Positions 25,388-35,460 of a DNA stretch of 64,000 nucleotides are shown one piece after another. The stretch is from Nilaparvata lugens. Its lineage: Eukaryota; Arthropoda; Insecta; Hemiptera; Delphacidae. The notes under the pieces were generated by a model, which made no database searches, was not told where the DNA came from, and saw only the letters and a list, made by a program, of their open reading frames with translations. The stretch's first letter is position 1; every line of letters begins with the position of its first letter. The stretch is taken from contig NC_052506.1 in NCBI RefSeq assembly GCF_014356525.2, forward strand, positions 34,687,564 through 34,751,563, in the 5' to 3' direction. The translations under genes and the position numbers were made by a program.

Positions 25388-28356
25388 AACCTACACCAAT
25401 ATTTAAGTAAAATTGAGAACACATATAGAACTACAGAATTGAACACAAATCCGGAATAGGTCACTGAAATCACTGTTACAGTTGCGTTAGTTGGTGTCTA
25501 TAATACAATCATTCATATATTATTGTGAATAGACTGAATATCAGCTCGTCGGAGTGTTTATTATATCGGTGCCGTTCGACCATCGTTATAACGGTGCAGA
25601 ACAGCTGTGTGTGCTAATTTCACTTATTGTCAGTTGAGAACCGGCGTGCCAGTTGCTATAGGCCGGTGCAAGGCAGCAGTTGCACTGTTCGGTACCTCGA
25701 TACCTCATTACTCTCGGTACAAGTATGACCGAGTACCGCTAATCGACAAGTAGGTGCCCATGCGCCATCGATTCCGTTGCAATGCAATGCTATATTGTCG
25801 CCACAAGTACTACCATAGACCATAGATAAATGCCTCTATTGTGCTCCGTATATGGGCCACGGTCAATCATTTTCTTATCAAAAAAATATTTTGTCAGAAT
25901 TGACACATATTGCTAAACGATCCAATTGCCAATTTATCATAAATTCGAAAGCTACATGTGTGGGCACTGTGTATATTACATGTTTCACGCTTCATTCATC
26001 CAAGCTGTGTATTGTTCTCAAAAATAATCAATGATCAGAATCTCTTAATAGAATGAATTTGGACTTATTTCGATACTCTGAGAGTTTTATAATATTATTA
26101 GCTGAAGAGATATGAGCTATTCTACCTGTTGCCAATGCAAATGAGACGACGTGTGTTTGTTTCTATAGAGAGACGACCAGAGACATGAATACATTCTTTT
26201 CTGTAATGCAGTCAAACGTGGCAAATGGAAATAAGTAGTAAAAAGTATGCAAAACTTGTTTTCAATAGTACGTAGGCTAGTTTTGTTGCATAATTTTTAC
26301 CTCTCACATACTGCCGTACCCAGTGACTGAAGTCATACCGAGAGTGAGAATAAGCACCCTGTTCAAAAATCTACTCTATTCATCTATATTATATAAAATA
26401 TAACTCACATCAATTTTGAGTAATATATATGTTACATTTTACTTAACAATAATAAAGGCCTATCTGCACAGCTCTAGAGTTTGAGAGACATTATACTTTC
26501 GATTAGAATCAATACGTCAATTGAGTGAAAAAGGATAGAGGATTTCTAGAAAAAGGATTTCTAAATTCCAGGATTCAAGGAAAAGGATTTCTAAATTCCA
26601 AAGGATAGAAATTTCTGTAGTTTATAGACTATATTAAAACTACGGCATCAAATTTATAAATGTATAAGCTTATATGAGAGATCTTCCAGAAAAATCTAGC
26701 ACGTTTTTTTCCTTCCTAATAATATTCTTATTTATCATCTCTATCTGCTGTAAGCTGTTAGACAAGTTCACAATATGCAATTGACTAAACGGTTGTCTAT
26801 TCTCTATTATTTATTCATTTCGTCTAGTCTGGATTGAGAATACGGTACGATATTCAAATTACTCAACTTTATATAACTTAACTAATACGGTAACTACCGT
26901 ATATTTTCCGCAAACTCGAACTCACTTCAACATAGCATTTGAACTTCAAATAACCTGTTCAGTTGGTAAGCGCTGTTCAGTCCACGTGTATGTCTTCTAT
27001 ATTGCTTCTTTTGTTATGTGAATGACAATCCAAAATATCCTTTGGCACGAAATAGAGAATCTGCATTATTCATACTTCGTAATCATCATCACGTGGATGC
27101 TGCTATGAGAATTCCTTCCAAAATAAACTAGGTACCGGTACCTATACTATTTGTCTCTGATGTTTTACACAGTGCTATTCGGCGTATGAAGTGTTTGAAA
27201 TAGGCCTACCATTACTATGCTTATACGTATATAGAGGAGCCTATATCATCATAGGAGAGAGAGAGAGAGCCATGATATTAGGCCCTACCCTACACACGTG
27301 GTGCATCGTAATCTGCATAGCGGTATGTAATTTGATGAAGTTGATCATTATTATGACAAAAAGGAATTAGAGATACAGGAAGCCACTCGATCTAAACCTA
27401 CGTACTTGATATTTTTGTTTGATAGTAGAAAATACGTACGGTATCAAGAATGAATAGATGAGGAAAACTCGTTATGCACAGATTCGATTTTTATTATGGA
27501 AATAGAATAATATTGGTTGTTTTCCTCCATATTATTTTACTATAGGCTTACCTGCAGAATTGAAAATAATAAATTTGAAAATACCGTATCACTATCTTCT
27601 GTAGGTTACGGATTATCTACTTATGAGAAGTAATATCTAAACAATTTTTTTTTCAAATAAAATCAATACACAATTCATTTAGTGTTCATCGAACAACTAA
27701 GTTACCGAAACACGTAGAAATGTTCGTCGCTTTCAAATTTAAATAGGGTATTTCGATAATATCATAATTCACACCTATTTTATCCAAGGAGAGAGAATAT
27801 ACAACACTATCTTTCTCTCTATTTCCACGTTTCCAGTACAAATTTTTTCTCAATACTGGAAGAGTCTCTTCATTTTGATAGACAAGAAGTCTATCCTATT
27901 TTTTTACCTATACAGAAATTGAAGCTATTATACTATCATTACCAAATTGCCAAGGTAAAAGGGTTGATCAAACTGATAAGTAGTGTTCTCTTTGATGGTT
28001 TGAAGGTGAATGACCGAATTTAAAATAATTTTTCCATTTTTATCCAAATGATACAGCCGTGACCAAACGAGTTGAATGTACAAACGCGAAACGAGTATTG
28101 TAGGCCTATATATATTGAGAAATATGACTTTCAGTTCTGAGGTTAGGCCTACCACCTATTCAAGAAGTAATACACAGTACACATTGCGTTACATCATATA
28201 GGAAAACCCGAACATAATCAAAGAATTAAATGGAGAAAATGCAAACTGTTTACGTGTAGGTACTCAACATGCTGGATGTATGGAAATGTTTATTAGCCTG
28301 AAAATGTTGAATCATTATAATTGAATTTTAGAAAAAACTTATATGGGCTACTTTTG
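25388..28356. other. Fatp intron 1: GC-richer patch, otherwise no gene seen
   Basis: Bases about 25490-25830 are less AT-rich than the rest of the intron (cggtgccgttcgacc, gagaaccggcgtgcc, ggccggtgcaaggcagc). No splice-bounded frame was found there; an alternative promoter is conceivable but unsupported. A 16-bp perfect palindrome TAGGTACCGGTACCTA sits at 27129-27144, a 30-bp-period doublet (aaaaggatttctaaattcca) at 26551-26600, and a GA microsatellite near 27257. Confidence 0.5.
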
Positions 28357-28586
28357 TTCAAATTAATAAAAACAATATGAAAACTTGTAGTACCCTTTAT
28401 TATCAAAAACTTTGAAATATTTCAACGACTAGTTCGACCATAGCTTAGGTCATTTTCAAGTTTTCAAGTTTTCATGTTTCGAGTTGAAAATGACCTAAGT
28501 TATGGTCGAACTAGTCGTTGAAATATTTTTAAGTTTTTTTTAATAAAGGGCACTACAAGTTTTCATAATGTTTTTATTAATTTGAA
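28357..28586. mobile_element. Foldback element, arms of about 100 bp
   Basis: The left arm begins ttcaaattaataaaaac and includes gaaaacttgtagtaccc and aacgactagttcgaccat. The right arm holds the same in inverted order: atggtcgaactagtcgtt, gggcactacaagttttc, gtttttattaatttgaa. Only about 25 bp separate the arms, so the whole 230 bp can fold into one hairpin. No coding capacity. Confidence 0.88.
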
Positions 28587-30870
28587 TTTTAGAGTTTGAA
28601 TAAAAATCTCATTGATTGTAAAATTGAAATAAAACCCGCTTCTAGTAGAGATACAATAATAATAATAATCTAGTAGGGAGAATAATAATAATTATTGCTT
28701 CAACGGACTACACCATCTAGAATATAAGGCTCTATTGATATATTAATTTTTTCCAACCATCTATATAGCTGATTGGGATGATTGTTAATTGATTTATCTC
28801 GTCAAATTCATGAAGTTATTATTATTTATTATCGACCATGTTTCCCAAACATTACATTGGGGAGACTTGATTGGAGAGAGAAGTTCTTATATTCGCTTAT
28901 CTCTGGTCATACGGTGTGGTGCCAACAACCTTCGGTTCTCTGCACCAACTACACAAACAGAAGTCCAATCAATCAATATAAAGAACAAGGAAGGACTCAA
29001 TATAAAATTAAGAAGTCTATATAAAAACCATCGATATGTAAAAACATTTTGAACATTTCTATATTTTTTAATATTTTAATGGTTTTCTTCGCTTCATATA
29101 AAATTGTTGTACTTTGAAGCGATAATTGAACAATTTAAATAACTTACTGAACAACTTCTTCAACCAACACCCCTATAATAATCTACCTCTAGCTACTTGA
29201 TAATATCCTATGAAGTTTAATAAAATGAAAAACCTACATTTTTTTATTTTTGTTCATAAAAGGCAGGTCTAATCAACACCAATTTGCTCCACAATAATTT
29301 AACAGTAATAAGTAGGCTACACACGCGATTTATATGACGCACCAGAGAGAGGAATTACTATAATAAATCTATTTGCACTATGACTCTGCTTCATGCGAAT
29401 GTAGCATAGGCGCTTGTGTCTAATTCTAGAAAAAATCAATTGTTTGAATAACATAGCCTATTGTAGTGTTGGAAGGTGAGTCGAAAATCTTGTTCATTGT
29501 TTGATGATCACACAAATAAATAAGTTAACTACAGTAGTAGGACTACGGTAGTGTTTGAATAATGATGAAAACATGTTCGTGCTGAGTGTTTGAACATATT
29601 CGACATATAATTATAATACTATATTTAATATGATTATAGGCTATATTATTTAATCTGAATCTGATTATGGGCTATTTCAGCCCATGATCTCTAATCTGAA
29701 TAATAAATCGCATTCGTGCAAATAATTTTAGTTTGAATGGATTGATTAAATTTGGCTTCTCATTAAATTGGAATATAGATAGAATATATTTAACCCGTTC
29801 AATTTGCTTGTTATTATTGGTTAATCTAGTATCTGAAATATTTTCTGAACTCAGAATAATTATTCGAAAAGGAGATAGTTTGATAGCCTTATATTATCTG
29901 GGCACTATGGAACATGGTTATTTATAGATTTACAATGAGTATTCATTGTAAATCTTGAGAATAACAGGGCCTCAATAATAAAGTATTGTCAATAATAATT
30001 ATTTCTCAATGTGTCCTCCAAGATTGTCATGTTATTGTTTGTGAGTTTCTGAGTTAGGTACCTCCTTCCTTGATATTCTTTATTCAACTTTAATAGTTGT
30101 TCGAAAAGTTCCTTCTTGCTCCTTCGGAGCACTAATCCATTCCAAACAAAGTGACTTCGCCATTCAAAAACCAAATGTATCAGCTATTATATTCACATTA
30201 TGGTTCATTAAAGAGAGGTTCTCAATTGTTGATCTCTCACTCCCAACAACCTTCATTGCCAAATTACATCCAGGAGCTCATATATATGCTTCAATGATGC
30301 ATTGTAATGTTTTTATTACTGAGACATTTCCTTGCTTTTTCATAATAAATCAATACATATAGAAACACTACATTCGAGAACCAGTTAACATTTGAGAACC
30401 ATACTCTTGTATGGTTGGAGACATCGATTTCCTTCGATTAAATATTAAATAAATTTTTTTTCCTTCAAATAAGTAATACATGATGTATAGATTAATATAT
30501 TTTTTTAGAAAATCAGCTCAAGACTCATGCTTATTTTATATTCAGTTTTCATATTTTATTAGTGCAATAGATTTCAGTTTTATTGTTAGGTAGGTACCGG
30601 TTGATTCTCGGTTCTTCTATTTCAAATCGAACTACTTATACCAAAGAAATGGTAGGTATGACCTATTGTGAATTATTATTTTAATTACAACTTATTTTAG
30701 TGTTAATAAATTACATCCTAGAAAGAACCATTCTTTACACTGGAAATAGGCTTTTGGTTATTTAAAAAAATAAAATTATTTTTCTAAACATGAATTCGGT
30801 GATGAGGAGTTTGAATTGGAAGTAATTATCGGTAAAGTTACTGTATAAAGAGAAATATACATATATATGC
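28587..30870. other. Fatp intron 1: no gene seen
   Basis: AT-rich DNA. Overlapping open frames at 28782-29052 show no family features. No other structure was recognised. Confidence 0.55.
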
Positions 30871-31089
30871 TATAGTGAGGTCCACGTTATAATGACAGTA
30901 TTTGATCAACTTTGGTTTTGCTATCCTTGTCTATCATTCGACAAAGTCGGTGGTACTATCCTTTTATAGGTCCACAACGATGCCAATTATGTTTTTTGTA
31001 GTTTAGAAATATAATTAATTAATGCAGAGATTCAGCATCGCTATTCTTCTATCTTTATCCACTGCCATTATAACATGGACCTCACTATA
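30871..31089. mobile_element. MITE, family 'TATAGTGAGG', copy 2 (219 bp)
   Basis: The ends TATAGTGAGGTCCACGTT and CATGGACCTCACTATA match those of 9269-9646, with one or two substitutions. The interior shares cttgtctatcattc.acaaag with copy 1 but is about 160 bp shorter, as expected for an internally deleted relative. Confidence 0.85.
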
Positions 31090-33744
31090 GTAATTGTAAG
31101 AGTGATAAGGGTTTTGAATAGTGTACCATCACTATTAGCTATTTTTAATTTCGATTGAGACTGGACTCATGGTTTGAGATTGGTTAATATAAGTTACATG
31201 GAAAAAATACATTTGAAGGAATTAATTGCTATTACTGAAAGACTGTCTACCTACCACCATTATATTCAAGGATATCTCATGTGCTGTAACACATTAGAAG
31301 AAGAATTTTTTGAAATAAACTTATGCAAGTTAGACTAGTACGGGAAGAAGTTAATCGTTTATTTGTTTCAGGGTTTTAAAACGTTTCGTGCAGCAAATAC
31401 TCGCATCCGCTTCACATTTTTTCTTCAACTGCGATTACGATAATTGGCAATTGGAATTATTCAAATTCTACTGAGTTTTCTTACAAAACTCTGAATCCAA
31501 CAAATTCTCGTCTATTTGAACTAATTTTATGTCAACAGAATTTAAAATGATGTGTTTCCCAATAATCTACCGTTTATAGTTTTAAAATTATAGCATATAA
31601 TAACATTTGTATACCTAGATAGTTTTGTTATCCGTTCTATCTTCATCATAGAAATGAATCTTAATATACGTATTCCAAAAGTTTTTTTAGAACCAAATTA
31701 TTTGCTATGAATCCAGTAGTTATTCTTGAAAGTTCCGGTAGCGAATGAGAACAGAGAATTTTAATTTTGTCAAATGGAATTATAGGCAGTTCCAACCCTC
31801 ATATATTTGCTAAACTCAGTTCACTATCTATCTCATTTAGGCTTAATGATGGCTTCAAATGACTATAATCTTTCTCTTATTCGAAAATTAAAACTGTCGC
31901 TGTTTCTTATTATTTAGAGTACATCTATACTGTATTTTTATTGTATTGTTAGGGTTTGTTTGTTGAAGTATATTTTTTTCATTTCAGTATTTTATTTTCA
32001 ATACCAAAACAATATTGAATAGACTTATTCACGCTACAAACTTAACAAAACAATATTCTCGAAGTCGTCATGTAGAAGAGGTATCGATGTGAATAATGAC
32101 TAATGGGGAAATGAAAATAAATGTGAAATGAGAAAAAGGGTAGTAGACAGGAATTCGTGTAAACATTTACATCAAGAAAACTTAGTACCGTACCAAATCT
32201 AATTATGTTGGGTAGGCTACGGTACCACACAATCTACATAGTATATTTTTCATGTGTTATCTTTAAATAGCCGAGACACTACATAAAATGAGTACTATTC
32301 ATTTTTTATTTTTAATGTTATGATACCAAGCTTATTTGTGAAACAAAGTTTTTTATCGATAGGTTTTTTGAAAAGGCTGAAAATCTTCCCATTATAATAA
32401 TTATCACAGAGCAATCGAAGCATGAACACAAACAAGATGCAGTTTTTATTCTTACAATGCATAATATTGATCTTTGGCTTTGAATGTTTTGTGTATTCAG
32501 AGAACAAGAGACCGCTCACTTGTTTCAATAAATTGATAAATAAATTCCCACGTTCAACGACCTAAATAAAAAAAGAACGATATTTTACATCGTATAATAT
32601 AGAAATTAGTATTCGTCACACAGCACTCATCCATTTGGTCTTCCAAAGTTTTTATGGGTTGGTTGACTGTCAGAGAAGATCGTCATCAGTAAGCCCAGTG
32701 TGCTTCGAATGTTATACTCTAGTCGAATATTGAGATAAGTAAAAGTCTTGAGAAAAAACATTATTTTTGGAAGAAAAGGAGTTGTACACCAAAGTTAAAT
32801 TCACAATCGAAGAATTCGAGAATTTGGAATAATTAATTTTTATATTTTCTATCAGGATACAGTTTTACGACATTCATTACTGAATGTAAAATGAAACCTA
32901 ATAGGGAATAATAGATAAGACTAAAATAAGTAATAAATTTCCTTGATTTAGTTTAAATCTATTCACTGATAATTCTTTAAAATTTCTGGATAGATAATTG
33001 ACAAGTGAGAGTATCTACTCTAGAATCTTTCATTCTCGTAATTTCTAAATAAAATGTTAAATACAATAAAATCATTCAATAAAATCATTGGTGGAAGTAG
33101 AAATTGGTTATTTTTCTTCCACTGAGTTTTAATTAAAATTTCTACAAATATGTTTGTAATGATTATATTAAATTTCAATATTCATCCATTATAGCCTGCA
33201 ATATTTCTCTGTTATCTCATATTTTAGGCTAATAATATAGATACTAAATTTTTTATTATTGTTGAAATTTTGGTCTTTTCTCTTCATGAGATTGAATTTC
33301 AACATTTATGTGCCGGTTGAAGACCTCATTTGAATTGAATAATTTGAAAAACTCCTGTACCGGTACCATCCACCATTAATTAATTTTCATGGAAGTTCAA
33401 GCTGGATAAACAAAAGTGCATATTTTATCATTGTTGACTGATTGAGTGAATGATTTTACGCCCAGTTTTGATATGAATTAAAACATCTGAAGAAGTTTAC
33501 AATCAACTGTATGGACATCTTTTTCCAGTCAAGAAGGTACTTTTACCAAAGTACAGCGTAGGTACCTACAACAAAACATAGAAAAATATTCGTTTCTAGG
33601 CAAATTATTGACTGCCAGAGTATTTTGTTGACGTAAGAAGTGGGTCGATCCGGGTACAGCGTACAGGTACAGAGGTACAAAGCTGGAGAGGTGATCAGTC
33701 TATGAAATATGAAACAGACACAACATGCATGAGAAGCCACTGAC
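31090..33744. other. Fatp intron 1, 5' end: no gene seen
   Basis: AT-rich DNA between a MITE and the first coding exon. Short open frames only. Enhancers could lie here, but none can be recognised by reading. Confidence 0.55.
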
Positions 33745-33798
33745 CGTTTTAGGAGCACTGGACGCTGCTCTCTCAATAGTCTCAATGTCGGATTTCAT
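33745..33798 (-). CDS. Fatp: Fatp coding exon 1 (start codon exon, putative)
   Basis: An ATG at 33798-33796 opens 18 codons (M-K-S-D-I-E-T-I-E-R-A-A-S-S-A-P-K-T) that end at an AAAACG|gtcagt donor. The start has A at -3. The exon ends on a whole codon, and the next Fatp exon begins on a whole codon, so the join is in phase. It lies just downstream of a GC-rich, GAGA-rich promoter-like block on the same strand. No transmembrane or signal segment is present; this would be a short cytosolic or lumenal N-terminus. The call rests on phase, donor quality and promoter context, because the extreme N-terminus of FATPs is not conserved. Another upstream or alternative first exon is possible. Confidence 0.66.
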
Positions 33799-34260
33799 AA
33801 TAACCAGGCGTCCTGAGATGAGGACGACACTCTACGTCGAAACACTCACACTAGATTAAGTATATTGGTAGCACAGATTCACAAATTAGGGGTGAATATA
33901 ATGGCACTTGCGAAAAGATAGCCGCGGAGTTGTACACTTGCTGTGCTGGAGAGTCCGATGGAGAGACTGTGGATCACTGAGAGCCAACAGCCAGCAGCCA
34001 ACAGAACACGCGAACGCATGGCAGATCGCGCGCACTTCTCTCTCAACCACACTCTCTCATTCCCTCATTCTCTCCTCTCCTAAAACACACTACTTTTTTC
34101 TCGCTCACACTTTCTTTCACCAGCGTTACCGACTGACATCGGTTATTATTTCGAAAGTTGACCCGACGCCGTGGTCGGTGTGAGCCAGAGACGGCAGCCA
34201 TCAGCACCGTTACCTCGAATCGGGGTTGTCAAGGAAACGGCCGACGCTGGCTTTTCACAG
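33799..34260 (-). promoter_or_regulatory. Probable Fatp promoter and 5' untranslated region
   Basis: This 460-bp block is visibly richer in G+C than its surroundings and lies immediately upstream of the putative Fatp start codon. Read on the minus strand it contains an insect-type initiator TCAGTC (34136-34131). It is followed by a GAGA-rich purine stretch (complement of 34045-34082), the kind of site bound by GAGA factor in insects. No TATA box stands out. If transcription starts at that initiator, the leader is about 335 nt and holds an upstream ATG at 34019 opening a short 46-codon frame ending near 33879. A start further downstream would avoid it. The exact start site is a guess; the promoter-like character is visible. 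Confidence 0.5.
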
Positions 34261-34807
34261 AAAATACAAAAATATGAAGGCTAATGACACTTCAATTTGA
34301 CAGTAGCCGGATGTTGAAGTGACGGTGGTGACCGAAAAGCTGTTTTGTATGAGAAGAATATAGTTATTGTATTTAAGTTATGTTTTCTAGCTGATGCTGA
34401 AATAAATGAATATCTCTTAAAAATTTCTATTATATTCGTTATTTCAGAATAACGGTTTTTTCTCCAGACTACTGAAGAAATTAGTCGAATTTTGCCCGCT
34501 CTGTATATTGTAATAGTCAGAGCAATATAGAGTGCATTATATTCATTCACATATTTACTGGGCAGATGATTCTTCATCACTACGGCATAGAATAAAGTCC
34601 TTCAAATATAAAATTATTTTATTATTTCAGTCAAATATTGTAGCTCATAGGGGTGAACTGTTATGGGGTAGCACACGGCGGCAATCGTTCCCAAAATTTT
34701 CCACTCCCTCCAATGTAAAGCCCTTTATATTGGCGTATTGTTAAAGCCCTGAATATTGGTACCTTGTGGTTGGTCCCCTCTTCCATTCATTAAAATCTTG
34801 AATAGGC
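34261..34807. other. Region upstream of the Fatp promoter: no gene seen
   Basis: No exon or repeat boundary could be supported. Open frames on both strands at 34281-34744 lack recognisable features. Confidence 0.5.
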
Positions 34808-35460
34808 TACCATACTCTTCTATAGTTGAGAGTTGACAAAATTTAGAATCAGATAATAAAATGTAATTACTCTAATACCTCGAGTGTGAAGAAGTCAACC
34901 TTTATGCAACACAAAGCCTTTGTCTACAATCAAAATTGATTTCGATCACTACATGAGAGAATATTCTCCAACTCTCAATTCCACTTGTAAAAAAAATTGC
35001 GAAGAGACGAGTACATGTGAAAACGTGGGTTTGCAGGAGACTGGTGCGGGTGATTAACACGATAGTGTACAATATAACATACCGTATACCATTCATTATG
35101 GGCTGACTAACACATTTTTTACCATACTCTTCTATAGTAGAGAGTTGACGAAATTTAGAATCACATGATAAAATTTAATTTACTCAAATAGGTACCTCGA
35201 GTCAGGACTTCCTATATAGTATATAGGAGATCCTGCTCGAGTGCAAAGAAGTCAACCTTTATGCAACACAGAGCCTTTGTCTAAAATCGAAATTGAATTT
35301 GCTTCATGAGAAAATATTCTCAAACTCTCAATGTCACTTGTAATAAAATTTGCGAAGAGACGAGTACATGTAAAAGCGTGGGTTTGCAGGAGACTGGTGG
35401 GTGATTAACACGATAGTGTACAATACAACATACCATTCATTATGGACTGACTAAGATATT
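34808..35460. repeat. Tandem duplication with a 312-bp period
   Basis: The segment 34808-35113 (taccatactcttctatag...cattatgggctgactaa) recurs at 35120-35460 in the same order with a few percent differences. Shared landmarks include gaagtcaacctttatgcaac, gcgaagagacgagtacatgt, gtgggtttgcaggagactgg and gattaacacgatagtgtaca. The second unit is longer because of a 40-bp insertion at 35203-35242. Confidence 0.9.
35196..35242. mobile_element. 33-bp palindromic insertion flanked by a 7-bp direct repeat CTCGAGT
   Basis: Within unit 2 of the 312-bp duplication, CTCGAGT (35196-35202) is followed by 33 bp (35203-35235, CAGGACTTCC...GGAGATCCTG) and then CTCGAGT again (35236-35242). The 33 bp form an inverted repeat with two or three mismatches (CAGGA.CTCCTATATA arms). 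Unit 1 has a single CTCGAGT at the same place. This is the expected footprint of an insertion with target duplication, though far smaller than usual mobile elements. Confidence 0.75.

Larger units (their letters stand above)
128..33798 (-). other. Fatp: Fatp gene span (5' part of the gene; coding exons at 33745-33798, 13001-13284, 1127-1277, 128-365)
   Basis: Fatty acid transport proteins (SLC27) are membrane-bound acyl-CoA synthetases that couple long-chain fatty acid uptake to thioesterification with CoA. Four exons on the minus strand, each bounded by AG and GT, join in matching phase: 54 bp (18 codons), 284 bp (ends after two bases of a codon), 151 bp (starts with one base, ends on a codon) and 238 bp (ends after one base). 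The joined product is about 242 residues and collinear with the N-terminal third of the family, usually 620-690 residues. The AMP-binding signature (YTSGTTG-like) is not in the window, so the gene continues past base 1. Introns are about 20.5, 11.7 and 0.76 kb. Family identity is firm. Which paralogue (FATP1/4-like) cannot be settled from this part. Confidence 0.88.

Noticed and set aside
24863..25389. Long open frames (poly-Ser/Leu/Phe/Pro on plus; poly-Arg/Glu/Gly on minus)
   Set aside because: They are produced by the CCT/CTT repeat tract in every frame. There is no conserved domain and no splice or start context.
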